Shown: positions 55,690 through 63,916 of the stretch, piece after piece | How the letters are laid out: each line of letters opens with the position of its first letter | Position numbering within the stretch: position 1 is the stretch's first letter | Source of the DNA: Paucisalibacillus globulus DSM 18846 | GTDB taxonomy: Bacteria > Bacillota > Bacilli > Bacillales > Amphibacillaceae | Length of the DNA stretch: 64,000 nt | Reading direction: 5' to 3' | NCBI RefSeq assembly: GCF_000482485.1 | Contig: NZ_AXVK01000027.1 | Location: 1 to 64,000 of the forward strand | Made by a program: the position numbers and the translations under genes | The notes under the pieces: generated by a model | What the model was told of the DNA's origin: nothing | Databases searched by the model: none | Seen by the model: only the letters and a program-made list of their open reading frames with translations

Positions 55690-55770
55690 TTACGCTACCT
55701 CCATTGTTGTAATTAGTTTTTGCTATACGTTCATGGAGATACGCTTTATAGGAAAAATATTTTTTCCACA

Positions 55771-56015
55771 CAAAAAAGCAACGATAGAAAATAACCTATC
55801 ATTGCTTATGCATATACGTTATCATCCATCACGATCTGTAGTCCTCCATGCACGTTAGCATGACAGTGTGCCTCTTATTCAAAGACACCCCAGCAGATAA
55901 TAAGTTTGACCCTTATTATGCTTCGGCAAACAAGCCTTTCATCAATAATCACAGTTGTCATCCTCATATTGACTAATCATCTTATTTGCGCCTCTACCTC
56001 ACCGATCAGATAAGG
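55771..56015 (-). ncRNA. lysine riboswitch (L-box) of the NhaC-type transporter
   Basis: On the minus strand the leader contains GGTGAGGTAGAGGCGC, GAGGATGAC, GATGAAAGGC, GCCGAAGCATAATAAGGG, CTGCTGGGGTG, GGCACACTGTCATGC and finally CATGGAGGACTAC, the conserved L-box blocks in order. An intrinsic terminator follows (AAGCAATGATAGG...CTATCGTTGCTTTTTT, 55771-55809). Lysine should therefore shut off the transporter gene 55689-54157. Confidence 0.95.
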
Positions 56016-56046
56016 TTCTATTAAATTATGAATCTACTATACTATA

Positions 56047-56829
56047 TTACTCTTCGTCTTGCAAGTCCTTTTTCGGAACTGCGATGGATGGATTACCTCC
56101 AGAACCACCATAGAAATCTGGAACTTCCCCCATTACCAAGCTTTTATCAATTAAGATTTTGGTATCTACGGTTGTAACTTTAGAAGTAAAAGGAATCACT
56201 ACTTGGACATCGGCTTCAACTAGCACATAAAGTGAAACAAATACATTATTTATATTTAACTGTTCCACCTCTTCAATCAATTGTGTTCGGACAGCGCCTA
56301 CAAGCTCTAAGTTTACAGGAATTCTAGGTCCCAGGTTTGCTAATATTGAATTCCCTGTCGCTTGACCGATTGGAATTTCAATCACCGTTGGATCACGGTC
56401 AACTAATTCATCCACAGTATCACCATAAAACTCTGGTTCCCCTAGAGGATCACTATACTGTGGTGGAGTTCCACGATTCATACTATGAAAAAATTCTTCT
56501 ACACGATCGGTAGCTGCTCGATTAATTTTATTTACCACGGATGGATTCCAGCTCACTCCCGATATATAACCATCTTCAGTTTTTACTATTTGAGCAATAT
56601 CATTAAATGTATACTCTTCAGCAAATTTAACAGCAGAATTGATCCCCCTCGTTGCAAATTCATCAACTTTAACCTCTGCGGTATCAACTATAACTGGAGT
56701 AATCTTTTCGTCAATAAATTCAAGACTAAAATACGTAATAACAATAACCAATATAAATGAAATCATTAAAATATATCTCGATGGAGGTGGTGAATTTCTT
56801 CCCTTAAATCCCATCCGATGCCTTCTCAT
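56047..56829 (-). CDS. yunB: sporulation protein YunB
   Basis: The 260-residue protein has one N-terminal transmembrane helix (about residues 20-38) after a basic start and a long outer domain with SAVKFAEEYTFNDI, IPIGQATGNSILANLGPRIPV and TSKVTTVDTKILIDKSLVMGEVPDFYGG. This matches YunB, a SigE-dependent protein needed for efficient sporulation in B. subtilis. Its ribosome binding site lies in a hairpin downstream of the HD-GYP gene, 55 bp away. The lysine riboswitch of lysW follows it. Confidence 0.92.
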   Translation of the reverse strand: MRRHRMGFKGRNSPPPSRYILMISFILVIVITYFSLEFIDEKITPVIVDTAEVKVDEFATRGINSAVKFAEEYTFNDIAQIVKTEDGYISGVSWNPSVVNKINRAATDRVEEFFHSMNRGTPPQYSDPLGEPEFYGDTVDELVDRDPTVIEIPIGQATGNSILANLGPRIPVNLELVGAVRTQLIEEVEQLNINNVFVSLYVLVEADVQVVIPFTSKVTTVDTKILIDKSLVMGEVPDFYGGSGGNPSIAVPKKDLQDEE

Positions 56830-56837
56830 ATAAAAAC

Positions 56838-56874
56838 CTCCTCAGAACAATCTTATGCTTGTTCCAAAGAGGTT
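56838..56874 (-). promoter_or_regulatory. hairpin covering the yunB ribosome binding site
   Basis: On the minus strand CCTCTTTGGAACAA and TTGTTCTGAGGAGG pair with a few mismatches around GCATAAGA. The right arm is the yunB Shine-Dalgarno (GAGGAGG), followed by TTTTTAT. It could be the terminator of the HD-GYP gene, or mask yunB translation on readthrough transcripts. Confidence 0.5.
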
Positions 56875-56884
56875 AGACTATTAA

Positions 56885-57967
56885 TTAAGCTAAGTCACAA
56901 TCAATAATTACCACATTTAATTCTATAGATAAATCAACCGTATATGGTTCTACATCCCCATTAACATCTCTTAAAATCCGGATATTTGGGCGGTCACATG
57001 TATGTTTATTTTGACTAACTACAACGCCTTTTCTTTTATCACTTAATTCAACTGAAATTCCATTTGGATAAACTGCTACGCTATTTTTAAATGCTTCGAC
57101 GATTGGTATATTAAATTGGTTAACAGCACTACTATATAAAAGTTCAAGACCCTCATGAGGAAGAAGAGCCTTACGATACACACGATTACTAGTTACTGCA
57201 TCAAACACATCAGCGACTCCAATAATCTGAGCATAGAGATGGATATCCTCCCCCTTTAAACCACGAGGATATCCGGATCCATTAATCCTTTCATGATGCT
57301 GGTAAGCACAATGTGCAACAACCGATGAGTACGTGTGGTTGTTACGTAGCAGATCATACCCCTTTGTTGTATGTGATTTCATAATAGAAAATTCTTCATC
57401 AGTCAGTCTTTCCGGTTTTTGTAAAATATCCGGATTAATAAATACTTTACCAATATCATGTAGAATAGCACCTGTACCAAGTTCAGCCAATTCTTTTGCA
57501 TTTAGTTTCAATTGAGAACCAATCGCTAGTGAATATATAGCCACATTTAGCGAATGTTGAAAAATATAATCATCTGTTAAGTAAATATCCGTTAATAACG
57601 TTATAGATTCTTCATGTCCATTTACTTCGTCCATCATACGATTAATAATATCAGTTAGATTTGTACTCTCTTCATCTAATACAAAGCTGTTTGTTTTTAA
57701 TTTACTATCACGAATACTGGAAAATAGTCTCATCATAGAAGATGTAGCATCATGCCTAAGCTTTTCTGATATAACTGGTTGAACAACAATATCTTTAGTT
57801 GCCTCATCTTCTATATATACATATGAAATCCCTTGCTCCACTAATCGATTAATTAGTCTTTCCGTTAAGGGTATTCCATTATGGAGTAATATCGTTCCAT
57901 TGTCTCGGTAAATGGTTTGTCCTAAGACTTCTCCTGGATGAATTGTTGCTGTAGCTACTAATCTCAT
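56885..57967 (-). CDS. HD-GYP domain protein (probable cyclic di-GMP phosphodiesterase)
   Basis: The 360-residue protein has a short N-terminal domain (1-120) and a full HD-GYP domain: His138 in QHSLNVAIYSLAIG, the His170-Asp171 pair in ILHDIGKVFI, His199 in SHTTKGYDLL, His224/225 and GYP in HHERINGSGYPRGLKGEDIH, and ADVFDAVTS. Such domains hydrolyse c-di-GMP. There is no transmembrane segment or recognisable receiver domain, so its input is unknown. It is not part of the B. subtilis yun cluster. The gene lies upstream of yunB on the same strand. Confidence 0.92.
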   Translation of the reverse strand: MRLVATATIHPGEVLGQTIYRDNGTILLHNGIPLTERLINRLVEQGISYVYIEDEATKDIVVQPVISEKLRHDATSSMMRLFSSIRDSKLKTNSFVLDEESTNLTDIINRMMDEVNGHEESITLLTDIYLTDDYIFQHSLNVAIYSLAIGSQLKLNAKELAELGTGAILHDIGKVFINPDILQKPERLTDEEFSIMKSHTTKGYDLLRNNHTYSSVVAHCAYQHHERINGSGYPRGLKGEDIHLYAQIIGVADVFDAVTSNRVYRKALLPHEGLELLYSSAVNQFNIPIVEAFKNSVAVYPNGISVELSDKRKGVVVSQNKHTCDRPNIRILRDVNGDVEPYTVDLSIELNVVIIDCDLA

Positions 57968-58107
57968 TCCGTTCTCCTAACCAGCCTTATATAAAACGGC
58001 AAATTTCGACAAACTTATATAATAATAGTATCAAATTTACTTTTAAAAATCTATTATTAGAATATTGCTATTTTCACTAATTACTTTTTAATAGTCATAC
58101 CCTTTGA

Positions 58108-58190
58108 ACATCAGAAAAACTCGCATTCGCTCAGTCCCAAGCGAATGTGTCAGTTTTTCTGATGTCGGCGGAAAGTTTTTTCCTATCTAC
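58108..58190 (-). repeat. two-hairpin interspersed repeat, copy 5
   Basis: The well-preserved copy reads CAGAAAAACTCGCATTCGC...GCGAATGTGTCAGTTTTTCTG, then ATGTCGGCGGAAAGTTTTTT. The second hairpin is damaged: the right arm is shortened to TTCC. It sits between the HD-GYP gene and yunC. Confidence 0.78.
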
Positions 58191-58193
58191 TAA

Positions 58194-58226
58194 TAAAAAA
58201 ATGCCTCACATTGGAGACATTTTTTA
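58194..58226 (-). terminator. yunC terminator
   Basis: On the minus strand AAAAATGTCTC and GAGGCATTTTT pair around CAATGT, followed by more T residues; it overlaps the yunC stop codon. Confidence 0.85.
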
Positions 58227-58535
58227 GGATATTCGTTTTAGGGCCTCTTTTCCAATCATACCTACTTCCCACCCATACTTTTCCTTAGAAGCATCGGTGA
58301 TTTTTTCTAGTGGCGCACTTAATAAATCATCAATAGTTCGAACGCCTACAGCTCTTGCTGCGATAACTTCACGGTCTTTTAACTTCTCACTTAATAAATC
58401 CACGTCTAAAGCTCCACACATGATATAACCTATCTCATTCGTAATCATTAATAAATTTGTCTTAGGTAATTCCACTTTAATAGCTGTGAACATTATTCCG
58501 TCCACTTCTAATGGATTTATGGTAATCATGAACAT
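58224..58535 (-). CDS. yunC: YunC, DUF1805 family protein
   Basis: The 101-103 residue protein contains LPKTNLLMITNEIGYIMCGALDVDLLSEKL and REVIAARAVGVRTIDDLLSAPL, the YunC/DUF1805 pattern. Its function is unknown. The ATG at 58535 is 4 nt after AGGAGG; a second ATG at 58529 would give the length usual for the family (101) with 10 nt spacing. It precedes no gene in an operon and lies downstream of yunD by 80 bp. Confidence 0.88.
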   Translation of the reverse strand: MFMITINPLEVDGIMFTAIKVELPKTNLLMITNEIGYIMCGALDVDLLSEKLKDREVIAARAVGVRTIDDLLSAPLEKITDASKEKYGWEVGMIGKEALKRIS

Positions 58536-58615
58536 GATGCCTCCTTTAAAATGTACACTATATTACTATGCAAAAAGAAGGTCATGTGTCACGATTAAAA
58601 GTCCGGGCTTTAATT

Positions 58616-60010
58616 TCATCTATAGTTTTCTTTTAGTGTTTCTGCTAGAAAATCTCGAATAAAGTTTGGAAGAATATATGTCTTCCTCTCTGATTTGGCT
58701 ACTTCAGGTAATAATCTACCGAATGTAAATGCATCTGCAGTAACGACTGAATAGATTCTATTGGTATCCACGGGGGCATTTTGGACTAATACTTCATCAA
58801 CATATTCCCGCCCATTTTGTTGTAATGCCGTTTTTACTTCAAGGCCCGAGAAGACCATTTTTCCTATAACCTTTCCACGGAAGCCAAAGCCCTTTAACTG
58901 AAATTCCATAAACTCCTTAGTCAATGAAACCCGAACCACTTCAAGTAATTCCGCTCCTGAAAGTTCTACAATACACGGGTTTATAGGATGTGGACATACT
59001 CTGTGGATATCCCCTACTGTTATATCACCAGCTGGAAAGCCCTCTAATAATAATCCCGTATTAAACATCCCACAATCTACATTTGTTTCTTGTTTAATTC
59101 TATTTGACAATAGTTGCATGATTTCTGTATGTTCATACCAATTTACAATTATAGGTTTTTCAGTTACTACAACCGTCTGATCCAATATTTTTTCGGATTC
59201 ATCCAGCAATATTTGAATTTTTTGTTCAGTATCAACATCCACATCATAGTTGGAAATATCAGTCGCATAGGCCTCTTTATTAACTAACTTCTTTTCCTCA
59301 TGGTCCCAAGTTAATATAACCTCACCTACAAAAAAACACTGTTTGCCTGCAGCAGTAATGATCGTCTGATTAACTTCTTGGCCAGTACGTAACAAATGAT
59401 GTGTGTGACCACCAATGATGACATCAATTTCAGGAAATCTTCTAGCGATCTCTTCATCTTCACTTATTCCTAAATGGGACAGGAGAACAATCACATCAGT
59501 TGACTGTTTTACTTTGTTAATAAGTTTTTCCAACGTTTGGTAAGGGTCAGCAATATGCCAGCCGAGTAATTCATAATAATCATTGAATGGTGCGGTAAGA
59601 CCTATCACACCAATCTTGACACCCTGAAGAGTTTTATATTCTATTGTTGGGTTTAACCATTCTGGCAATTGATTATCTAGACTCTCGAGGTTAGCACAAA
59701 CTACAGGAAACGTTGCATTATCATATAAATGAAAGAAATCATTATGAGAAAACGTGATTCCCTCGTTATTTCCAATTGTTACCGCATCATAGCCAATATC
59801 ATTAAGTAATGAAACATTCCCTTTTCCAAGTAATGCTTCAGATATTGGGTGTACACGATCGATATGATCGCTAATATCAAAAAGCCAATACGAGTCATTT
59901 GCTTTCTCTCGTTTGGCCTTCTGTTCTTTCATGAACTGAGTAACTCGTGGCCACTGGCTAAAGTTACTGTGTAAATCATTCGTATAATAAAAATATATTT
60001 TTTCTTGCAT
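58616..60010 (-). CDS. yunD: metallophosphoesterase, 5'-nucleotidase family (YunD)
   Basis: The 464-residue protein has a metallophosphatase N-domain: YYTNDLHSNFSQWPR (metal ligands Asp, His), DISDHIDRV, IGNNEGI, SHLGISED and GGHTHHLL; then the 5'-nucleotidase C-domain from about residue 280. It lacks a signal peptide, so it probably acts in the cytoplasm on nucleotides or related phosphates, as the YunD group is believed to. It lies 12 bp from yunE and forms an operon with it. Confidence 0.92.
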   Translation of the reverse strand: MQEKIYFYYTNDLHSNFSQWPRVTQFMKEQKAKREKANDSYWLFDISDHIDRVHPISEALLGKGNVSLLNDIGYDAVTIGNNEGITFSHNDFFHLYDNATFPVVCANLESLDNQLPEWLNPTIEYKTLQGVKIGVIGLTAPFNDYYELLGWHIADPYQTLEKLINKVKQSTDVIVLLSHLGISEDEEIARRFPEIDVIIGGHTHHLLRTGQEVNQTIITAAGKQCFFVGEVILTWDHEEKKLVNKEAYATDISNYDVDVDTEQKIQILLDESEKILDQTVVVTEKPIIVNWYEHTEIMQLLSNRIKQETNVDCGMFNTGLLLEGFPAGDITVGDIHRVCPHPINPCIVELSGAELLEVVRVSLTKEFMEFQLKGFGFRGKVIGKMVFSGLEVKTALQQNGREYVDEVLVQNAPVDTNRIYSVVTADAFTFGRLLPEVAKSERKTYILPNFIRDFLAETLKENYR

Positions 60011-60022
60011 GTTAAAAACTCC

Positions 60023-60838
60023 TTATGCTGTTAACCCATTAATAATCATACGTAGCCCTATTATTATTAAAGTAATTCTTAAAATCCATTCCAGTGTCTT
60101 ACCTCTTAATAGTTGATTTGTTTTAGCACCAAGTCTACCACCAATCCATGCTCCTGGGATAAAGAAAAATACATACAACCAAGTTATATGTCCAAGGGCA
60201 ATGTGGGTACCTGCTCCAATAAAGCTTACAAAGAAAATCATGAACATCGATGTTGCTGTGGCGATATGGACAGGAAAACCAAATAGTAGAATCATTGCAG
60301 GTACCATAATGGAACCTCCACCGATTCCAAACAAACCAGACAATGTTCCTACAACTAATGATAGTAAAAATGCAAACGGAGTTGATACCGAATATTGATA
60401 ATCCTCACCGTTAACATGAAATGTTCTTATATTCCTTCCAGTTACATTCCTTTTTTTAGAAGTTCGTTTAAGAAAAAATAATAAAGAAATAATGATTATA
60501 AGAAAACCAAAATATAAAGAAAATACTTCAGTCTCCATAAATTGATTTAACCATGAACCAATCATACTTCCAGGAATACTCCCAGTTAAAAAAAGTATCG
60601 CTGTTTTATAATCAACTCTACCTTCTTTTAAATATGTAAGAGATGATGATAGAGAGGTAAATACCATCGTGATTAATGAGATTCCAACAATTGCTTGTGG
60701 TGTTGCCCACTCAAATCCAGGTACAAATTGATTTAACATTAACAAACTTGGTATTAATATAACTCCCCCGCCTAGTCCTACTAAGCTACCAATAAATGCT
60801 GTTAACATACCTATTGCAATGCAAAGAATAATTACCAT
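60023..60838 (-). CDS. yunE: TauE/SafE-family membrane exporter YunE
   Basis: The 271-residue integral membrane protein has the two TauE/SafE repeats with GSLVGLGGGVILIPSLLML near residue 17 and GLFGIGGGSIMVPAMILL near 170, and eight or so transmembrane segments. Members export sulfite, sulfonates or related anions, but the substrate here is unknown. It starts the yunE-yunD unit. Confidence 0.9.
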   Translation of the reverse strand: MVIILCIAIGMLTAFIGSLVGLGGGVILIPSLLMLNQFVPGFEWATPQAIVGISLITMVFTSLSSSLTYLKEGRVDYKTAILFLTGSIPGSMIGSWLNQFMETEVFSLYFGFLIIIISLLFFLKRTSKKRNVTGRNIRTFHVNGEDYQYSVSTPFAFLLSLVVGTLSGLFGIGGGSIMVPAMILLFGFPVHIATATSMFMIFFVSFIGAGTHIALGHITWLYVFFFIPGAWIGGRLGAKTNQLLRGKTLEWILRITLIIIGLRMIINGLTA

Positions 60839-60917
60839 ATTAAAGTCCTCTATCTTTAGTCGTATATTAATTATTTTACCACTCTATACATAAGATTCCC
60901 ACCGGATGGAATTAAAA

Positions 60918-61162
60918 AGAAAGAGGCTGAGACAAAACAATTTTACCGAATTAAAATCCGAACAATTCAAATTAGTGCACATAACCCGCTCCGGAAATAT
61001 ACTTCGCTTTCCGTGGGCGGCTGGTGATCCTCCTTGCTTGTTCCAAGCTGCGAGGTCTTAACTATGCCTATCCTCCACTGGAGTATCCGTATATTTCCAG
61101 AGCTAGTCATGCAGATTGTTCGTTCTTCATTCATGTCTTTACGTTTTGTCCTAGCCTCTTCA
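60918..61162. repeat. 240-bp inverted-repeat intergenic element
   Basis: The ends are inverted repeats: AAGAGGCTGAGACAAAAC (60921-60938) and GTTTTGTCCTAGCCTCTT (61143-61160). Inside lies a second inverted pair, GCTCCGGAAATATAC and GTATATTTCCAGAGC, around a core with CGCTTTCCGTGGGCGGC and GCTTGTTCCAAGCTGCG. There is no open frame. The layout is that of a foldback or MITE-like element; related cores (TCCGTGGGC...CTCCACTGGAGT) are, from memory, abundant in Bacillaceae. It fills most of the 390-bp yunE-61.4 kb gap. Confidence 0.75.
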
Positions 61163-61228
61163 CTTCTTTAGTTTCTTTTGCAATATAAATTAACTATTAA
61201 ACCACTTCATAATACGTAGAACAAAAGT

Positions 61229-61426
61229 CTACGCCCAAAGCATTAAGATAATAAATGTTCCTGCCCAGATTATATAAGCAACTTGAATAATAATATACAT
61301 CGTGAATTCTATTGTAGATAGCTTTCTTGCTTTTTTAGAAACTCTAAGATGTCTGTAGTAAAAGAATCCAATAATGACAAATAATAAAACTGCAAATTGA
61401 TGAAGGTTTTCTAGAAGGCTTACCAA
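61229..61426 (-). CDS. small two-helix membrane protein
   Basis: The 65-residue protein has two transmembrane helices (about residues 9-25 and 43-64) separated by a basic loop (YYRHLRVSKKARKLS). It starts with TTG at 61426, 7 nt after a perfect GGAGGTGAT site. It is downstream of the secreted peptide precursor gene but beyond a terminator. Size and charge would suit an immunity protein, a guess from context only. Confidence 0.65.
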   Translation of the reverse strand: MVSLLENLHQFAVLLFVIIGFFYYRHLRVSKKARKLSTIEFTMYIIIQVAYIIWAGTFIILMLWA

Positions 61427-61523
61427 TCAATCACCTCCAAAGGGAATTATTTTACTCTAATTTATTTGTTATTTATAATTACCATTATAGCAAAGTGTAA
61501 AACTAATAAACATGATACAAATA

Positions 61524-61558
61524 GCAAAAAAGAATCCCATGAGAGATTCTTTTTTGCT
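61524..61558. terminator. bidirectional terminator after the secreted peptide gene
   Basis: GCAAAAAAGAATC and GATTCTTTTTTGC form a 13-bp stem around CCATGAGA. Confidence 0.87.
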
Positions 61559-61563
61559 ATGAT

Positions 61564-62085
61564 TTAAGCCGTTTTAAGGTCTACTACATCTGTACTGCTA
61601 ACAGGATTTGCACCACAGAAAAGTGCAAATAAGAATACTGCTATAGGACTAGCTGCAAAACCCATTGCTACCATAAACCCCGCAACTGTAGCCCATTCAC
61701 CCTTTTCAATAGCTTTTGCAATTTGATTTAGTGCACCTTTTGCAATACCAGCAGCGTCTTCTAAACATCTTTGAAGTGTGCCTTGGGTAGTAATACCATC
61801 TTTTGCACTATTCAAATATTGTGCAAAAGTAACTAATACCTCTTTCTCTTCGGCATTATATGTTGAATTTTTTAGCGCCTTATCATCAACATAGTATTGA
61901 TTTGAAGACTCATCTTTTACAATGATTTTTGTAAAGATATGTTCAACTTCAGCTTTTATTTCCTCTAGTTTTTTCGCAGAGACATTATCATTGTTCCAAT
62001 AATAATCTGTAGCCGATGATGCTGATGCTAATGTAGGTATAGAAAACAGAACAAAAGCTATAATCACAAAAAAGAGCTTTTTCAT
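61564..62085 (-). CDS. secreted protein with hydrophobic Cys-bearing C-terminus (possible bacteriocin-like precursor)
   Basis: The 173-residue protein has a signal peptide (1-22, cleavage likely after ASA) and a charged, helical middle (23-100). The C-terminal part has Cys107, a Gly/Ala-rich helix, a hydrophobic stretch at 132-156 and Cys157 (LFCGANP). The layout, leader plus charged segment plus hydrophobic tail with two Cys, resembles secreted precursors of hydrophobic antimicrobial or toxin-like peptides. I do not recognise a family. I start at 62085, 4 nt after GGGGGGAT; the longer start at 62115 has none. It is transcribed alone. Confidence 0.7.
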   Translation of the reverse strand: MKKLFFVIIAFVLFSIPTLASASSATDYYWNNDNVSAKKLEEIKAEVEHIFTKIIVKDESSNQYYVDDKALKNSTYNAEEKEVLVTFAQYLNSAKDGITTQGTLQRCLEDAAGIAKGALNQIAKAIEKGEWATVAGFMVAMGFAASPIAVFLFALFCGANPVSSTDVVDLKTA

Positions 62086-62451
62086 TGTTATCCCCCCTTC
62101 CATTATATCTTTCAAGTTCTTCTAGTTCGTCTTAACTACTAAACTATCATTACGAACTATAAATTAATATAATCTTTTAGTATGAACTGTTCGACATAAA
62201 ACATGCCTTAAATAAGTTAAAATATACAGGACCTAAGTAACTATATCAACAACCAGATACATGCTCTGATTGCTAAATATCCATCCTAAAGTGTATTTTT
62301 ACGACTATAATATAGTTATGAAAAACTAAATATTTAATTATTCATTTGTAAAATTTAATTACTACTTAGAGGAATATCGTATATAAAATCAAAATACTAT
62401 TACGATATGTTCTGCTAGTGTGTAGAAAAAATTTAAGAAGTGTTGATACAA
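62086..62451. other. intergenic gap before the suf terminator
   Basis: This AT-rich stretch upstream of the secreted peptide gene contains a TATAAT read on the minus strand at 62102-62107, without a clear -35 box, only some 16 bp from the start codon. I see no repeat, RNA motif or supported open frame in it. Confidence 0.5.
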
Positions 62452-62487
62452 AAATAAAAACCCCGGTTGTATGCCGGGATTTTTATT
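62452..62487 (-). terminator. suf operon terminator
   Basis: On the minus strand AAAAATCCCGGC and ACCGGGGTTTTT pair around ATACA, followed by ATTTTT, 8 bp after the sufB stop. Confidence 0.87.
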
Positions 62488-62494
62488 GAAGGAT

Positions 62495-63892
62495 TTAACC
62501 GATAGAGCCTTCCATTTCGAACTTGATTAGTCTATTCATTTCAACAGCATATTCCATTGGAAGTTCTTTTGTAAATGGTTCAATAAAGCCCATTACAATC
62601 ATTTCAGTAGCTTCTTCTTCCGATAAACCTCTACTCATAAGATAGAATAGTTGTTCCTCTGATACATTAGAAACTTTTGCTTCATGCTCTAATGAGATAT
62701 TATCATTTAAAATCTCATTATATGGAATTGTATCCGATTTTGATTCGTTATCTAGGATTAACGTATCACATTCAATGTTAGCACGTGCTCCATCAGCCTT
62801 CCGTCCAAAATGAACCATTCCACGATACGTAACGTTACCACCCTGTTTAGAGAATGACTTCGAAACAATTGTCGAAGAAGTATTAGGTGCTAAGTGATGC
62901 ATTTTTGCACCAGCATCCTGAACTTGACCTTTACCTGCAATAGCGATAGAAATCGTGTTACCACGAGCACCCTCACCACGAAGAATGATAGCTGGGTATT
63001 TCATCGTTAATTTAGATCCGATGTTACCATCGATCCATTCCATTGTTCCGTTAGCATCAACTACTGCACGTTTTGTTACAAGGTTATATACGTTGTTAGC
63101 CCAGTTTTGAATAGTTGTATAACGGCAGTATCCATCTTTCTTAACAATGATTTCAACAACCGCACTGTGAAGTGAATTTGTTGTATAAACTGGAGCTGTA
63201 CATCCTTCTACATAGTGTACAGATGCACCTTCATCAACAATGATTAACGTTCTTTCAAACTGACCCATATTCTCAGAGTTAATACGGAAGTATGCTTGAA
63301 GAGGTGTACTTGTTTGAACACCTTTTGGAACATAGATAAATGATCCACCAGACCAAACCGCTGAGTTTAATGCTGAGAATTTATTATCAGAATACGGAAT
63401 AACAGTTCCGAAATACTCTTTAAATAATTCTTCATTTTCTTTAAGAGCCGTATCTGTATCTTTGAAGACAATACCCATTTCTTCTAAATCTTCTTTTAAG
63501 CTGTGATATACTACTTCAGATTCATACTGAGCTGAAACTCCAGCAAGATACTTTTGTTCTGCCTCAGGAATACCTAATTTATCAAATGTTTGCTTGATTT
63601 CTTCAGGAACTTCATCCCATGTTTTACCTTGTTTTTCGGAAGGCTTAACATAGTAAACAATTTCATCAAAATCTAAGCCAGATAAATCTCCACCCCACTG
63701 TGGCATTGGACGTGAGTAGAAATGTTCCAATGCTTTTAGGCGGTAATCTAGCATCCACTGTGGTTCTTCTTTCATACTAGAAATTTCTTCAACGATTCTT
63801 CGTGTTAAACCACGCTCTGTACGGAAAATAGAAACGTCTTTATCACGAAAACCATATTTATATTCTTCTATTTCAGGCGCTTTCTTTGCCAA
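62495..63892 (-). CDS. sufB: Fe-S cluster assembly scaffold protein SufB
   Basis: The 465-residue protein is the SufBCD scaffold subunit on which Fe-S clusters are built. Family blocks are present: [60 protein letters not shown], then [14 protein letters not shown] and the C-terminal [22 protein letters not shown]. It starts with TTG at 63892, 6 nt after AAGGAGGG. It is the last gene of the suf operon, 24 bp after sufU, and ends at a terminator. Confidence 0.97.
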   Translation of the reverse strand: MAKKAPEIEEYKYGFRDKDVSIFRTERGLTRRIVEEISSMKEEPQWMLDYRLKALEHFYSRPMPQWGGDLSGLDFDEIVYYVKPSEKQGKTWDEVPEEIKQTFDKLGIPEAEQKYLAGVSAQYESEVVYHSLKEDLEEMGIVFKDTDTALKENEELFKEYFGTVIPYSDNKFSALNSAVWSGGSFIYVPKGVQTSTPLQAYFRINSENMGQFERTLIIVDEGASVHYVEGCTAPVYTTNSLHSAVVEIIVKKDGYCRYTTIQNWANNVYNLVTKRAVVDANGTMEWIDGNIGSKLTMKYPAIILRGEGARGNTISIAIAGKGQVQDAGAKMHHLAPNTSSTIVSKSFSKQGGNVTYRGMVHFGRKADGARANIECDTLILDNESKSDTIPYNEILNDNISLEHEAKVSNVSEEQLFYLMSRGLSEEEATEMIVMGFIEPFTKELPMEYAVEMNRLIKFEMEGSIG

Positions 63893-63916
63893 AATAAACC
63901 CTCCTTTAAATATTTC

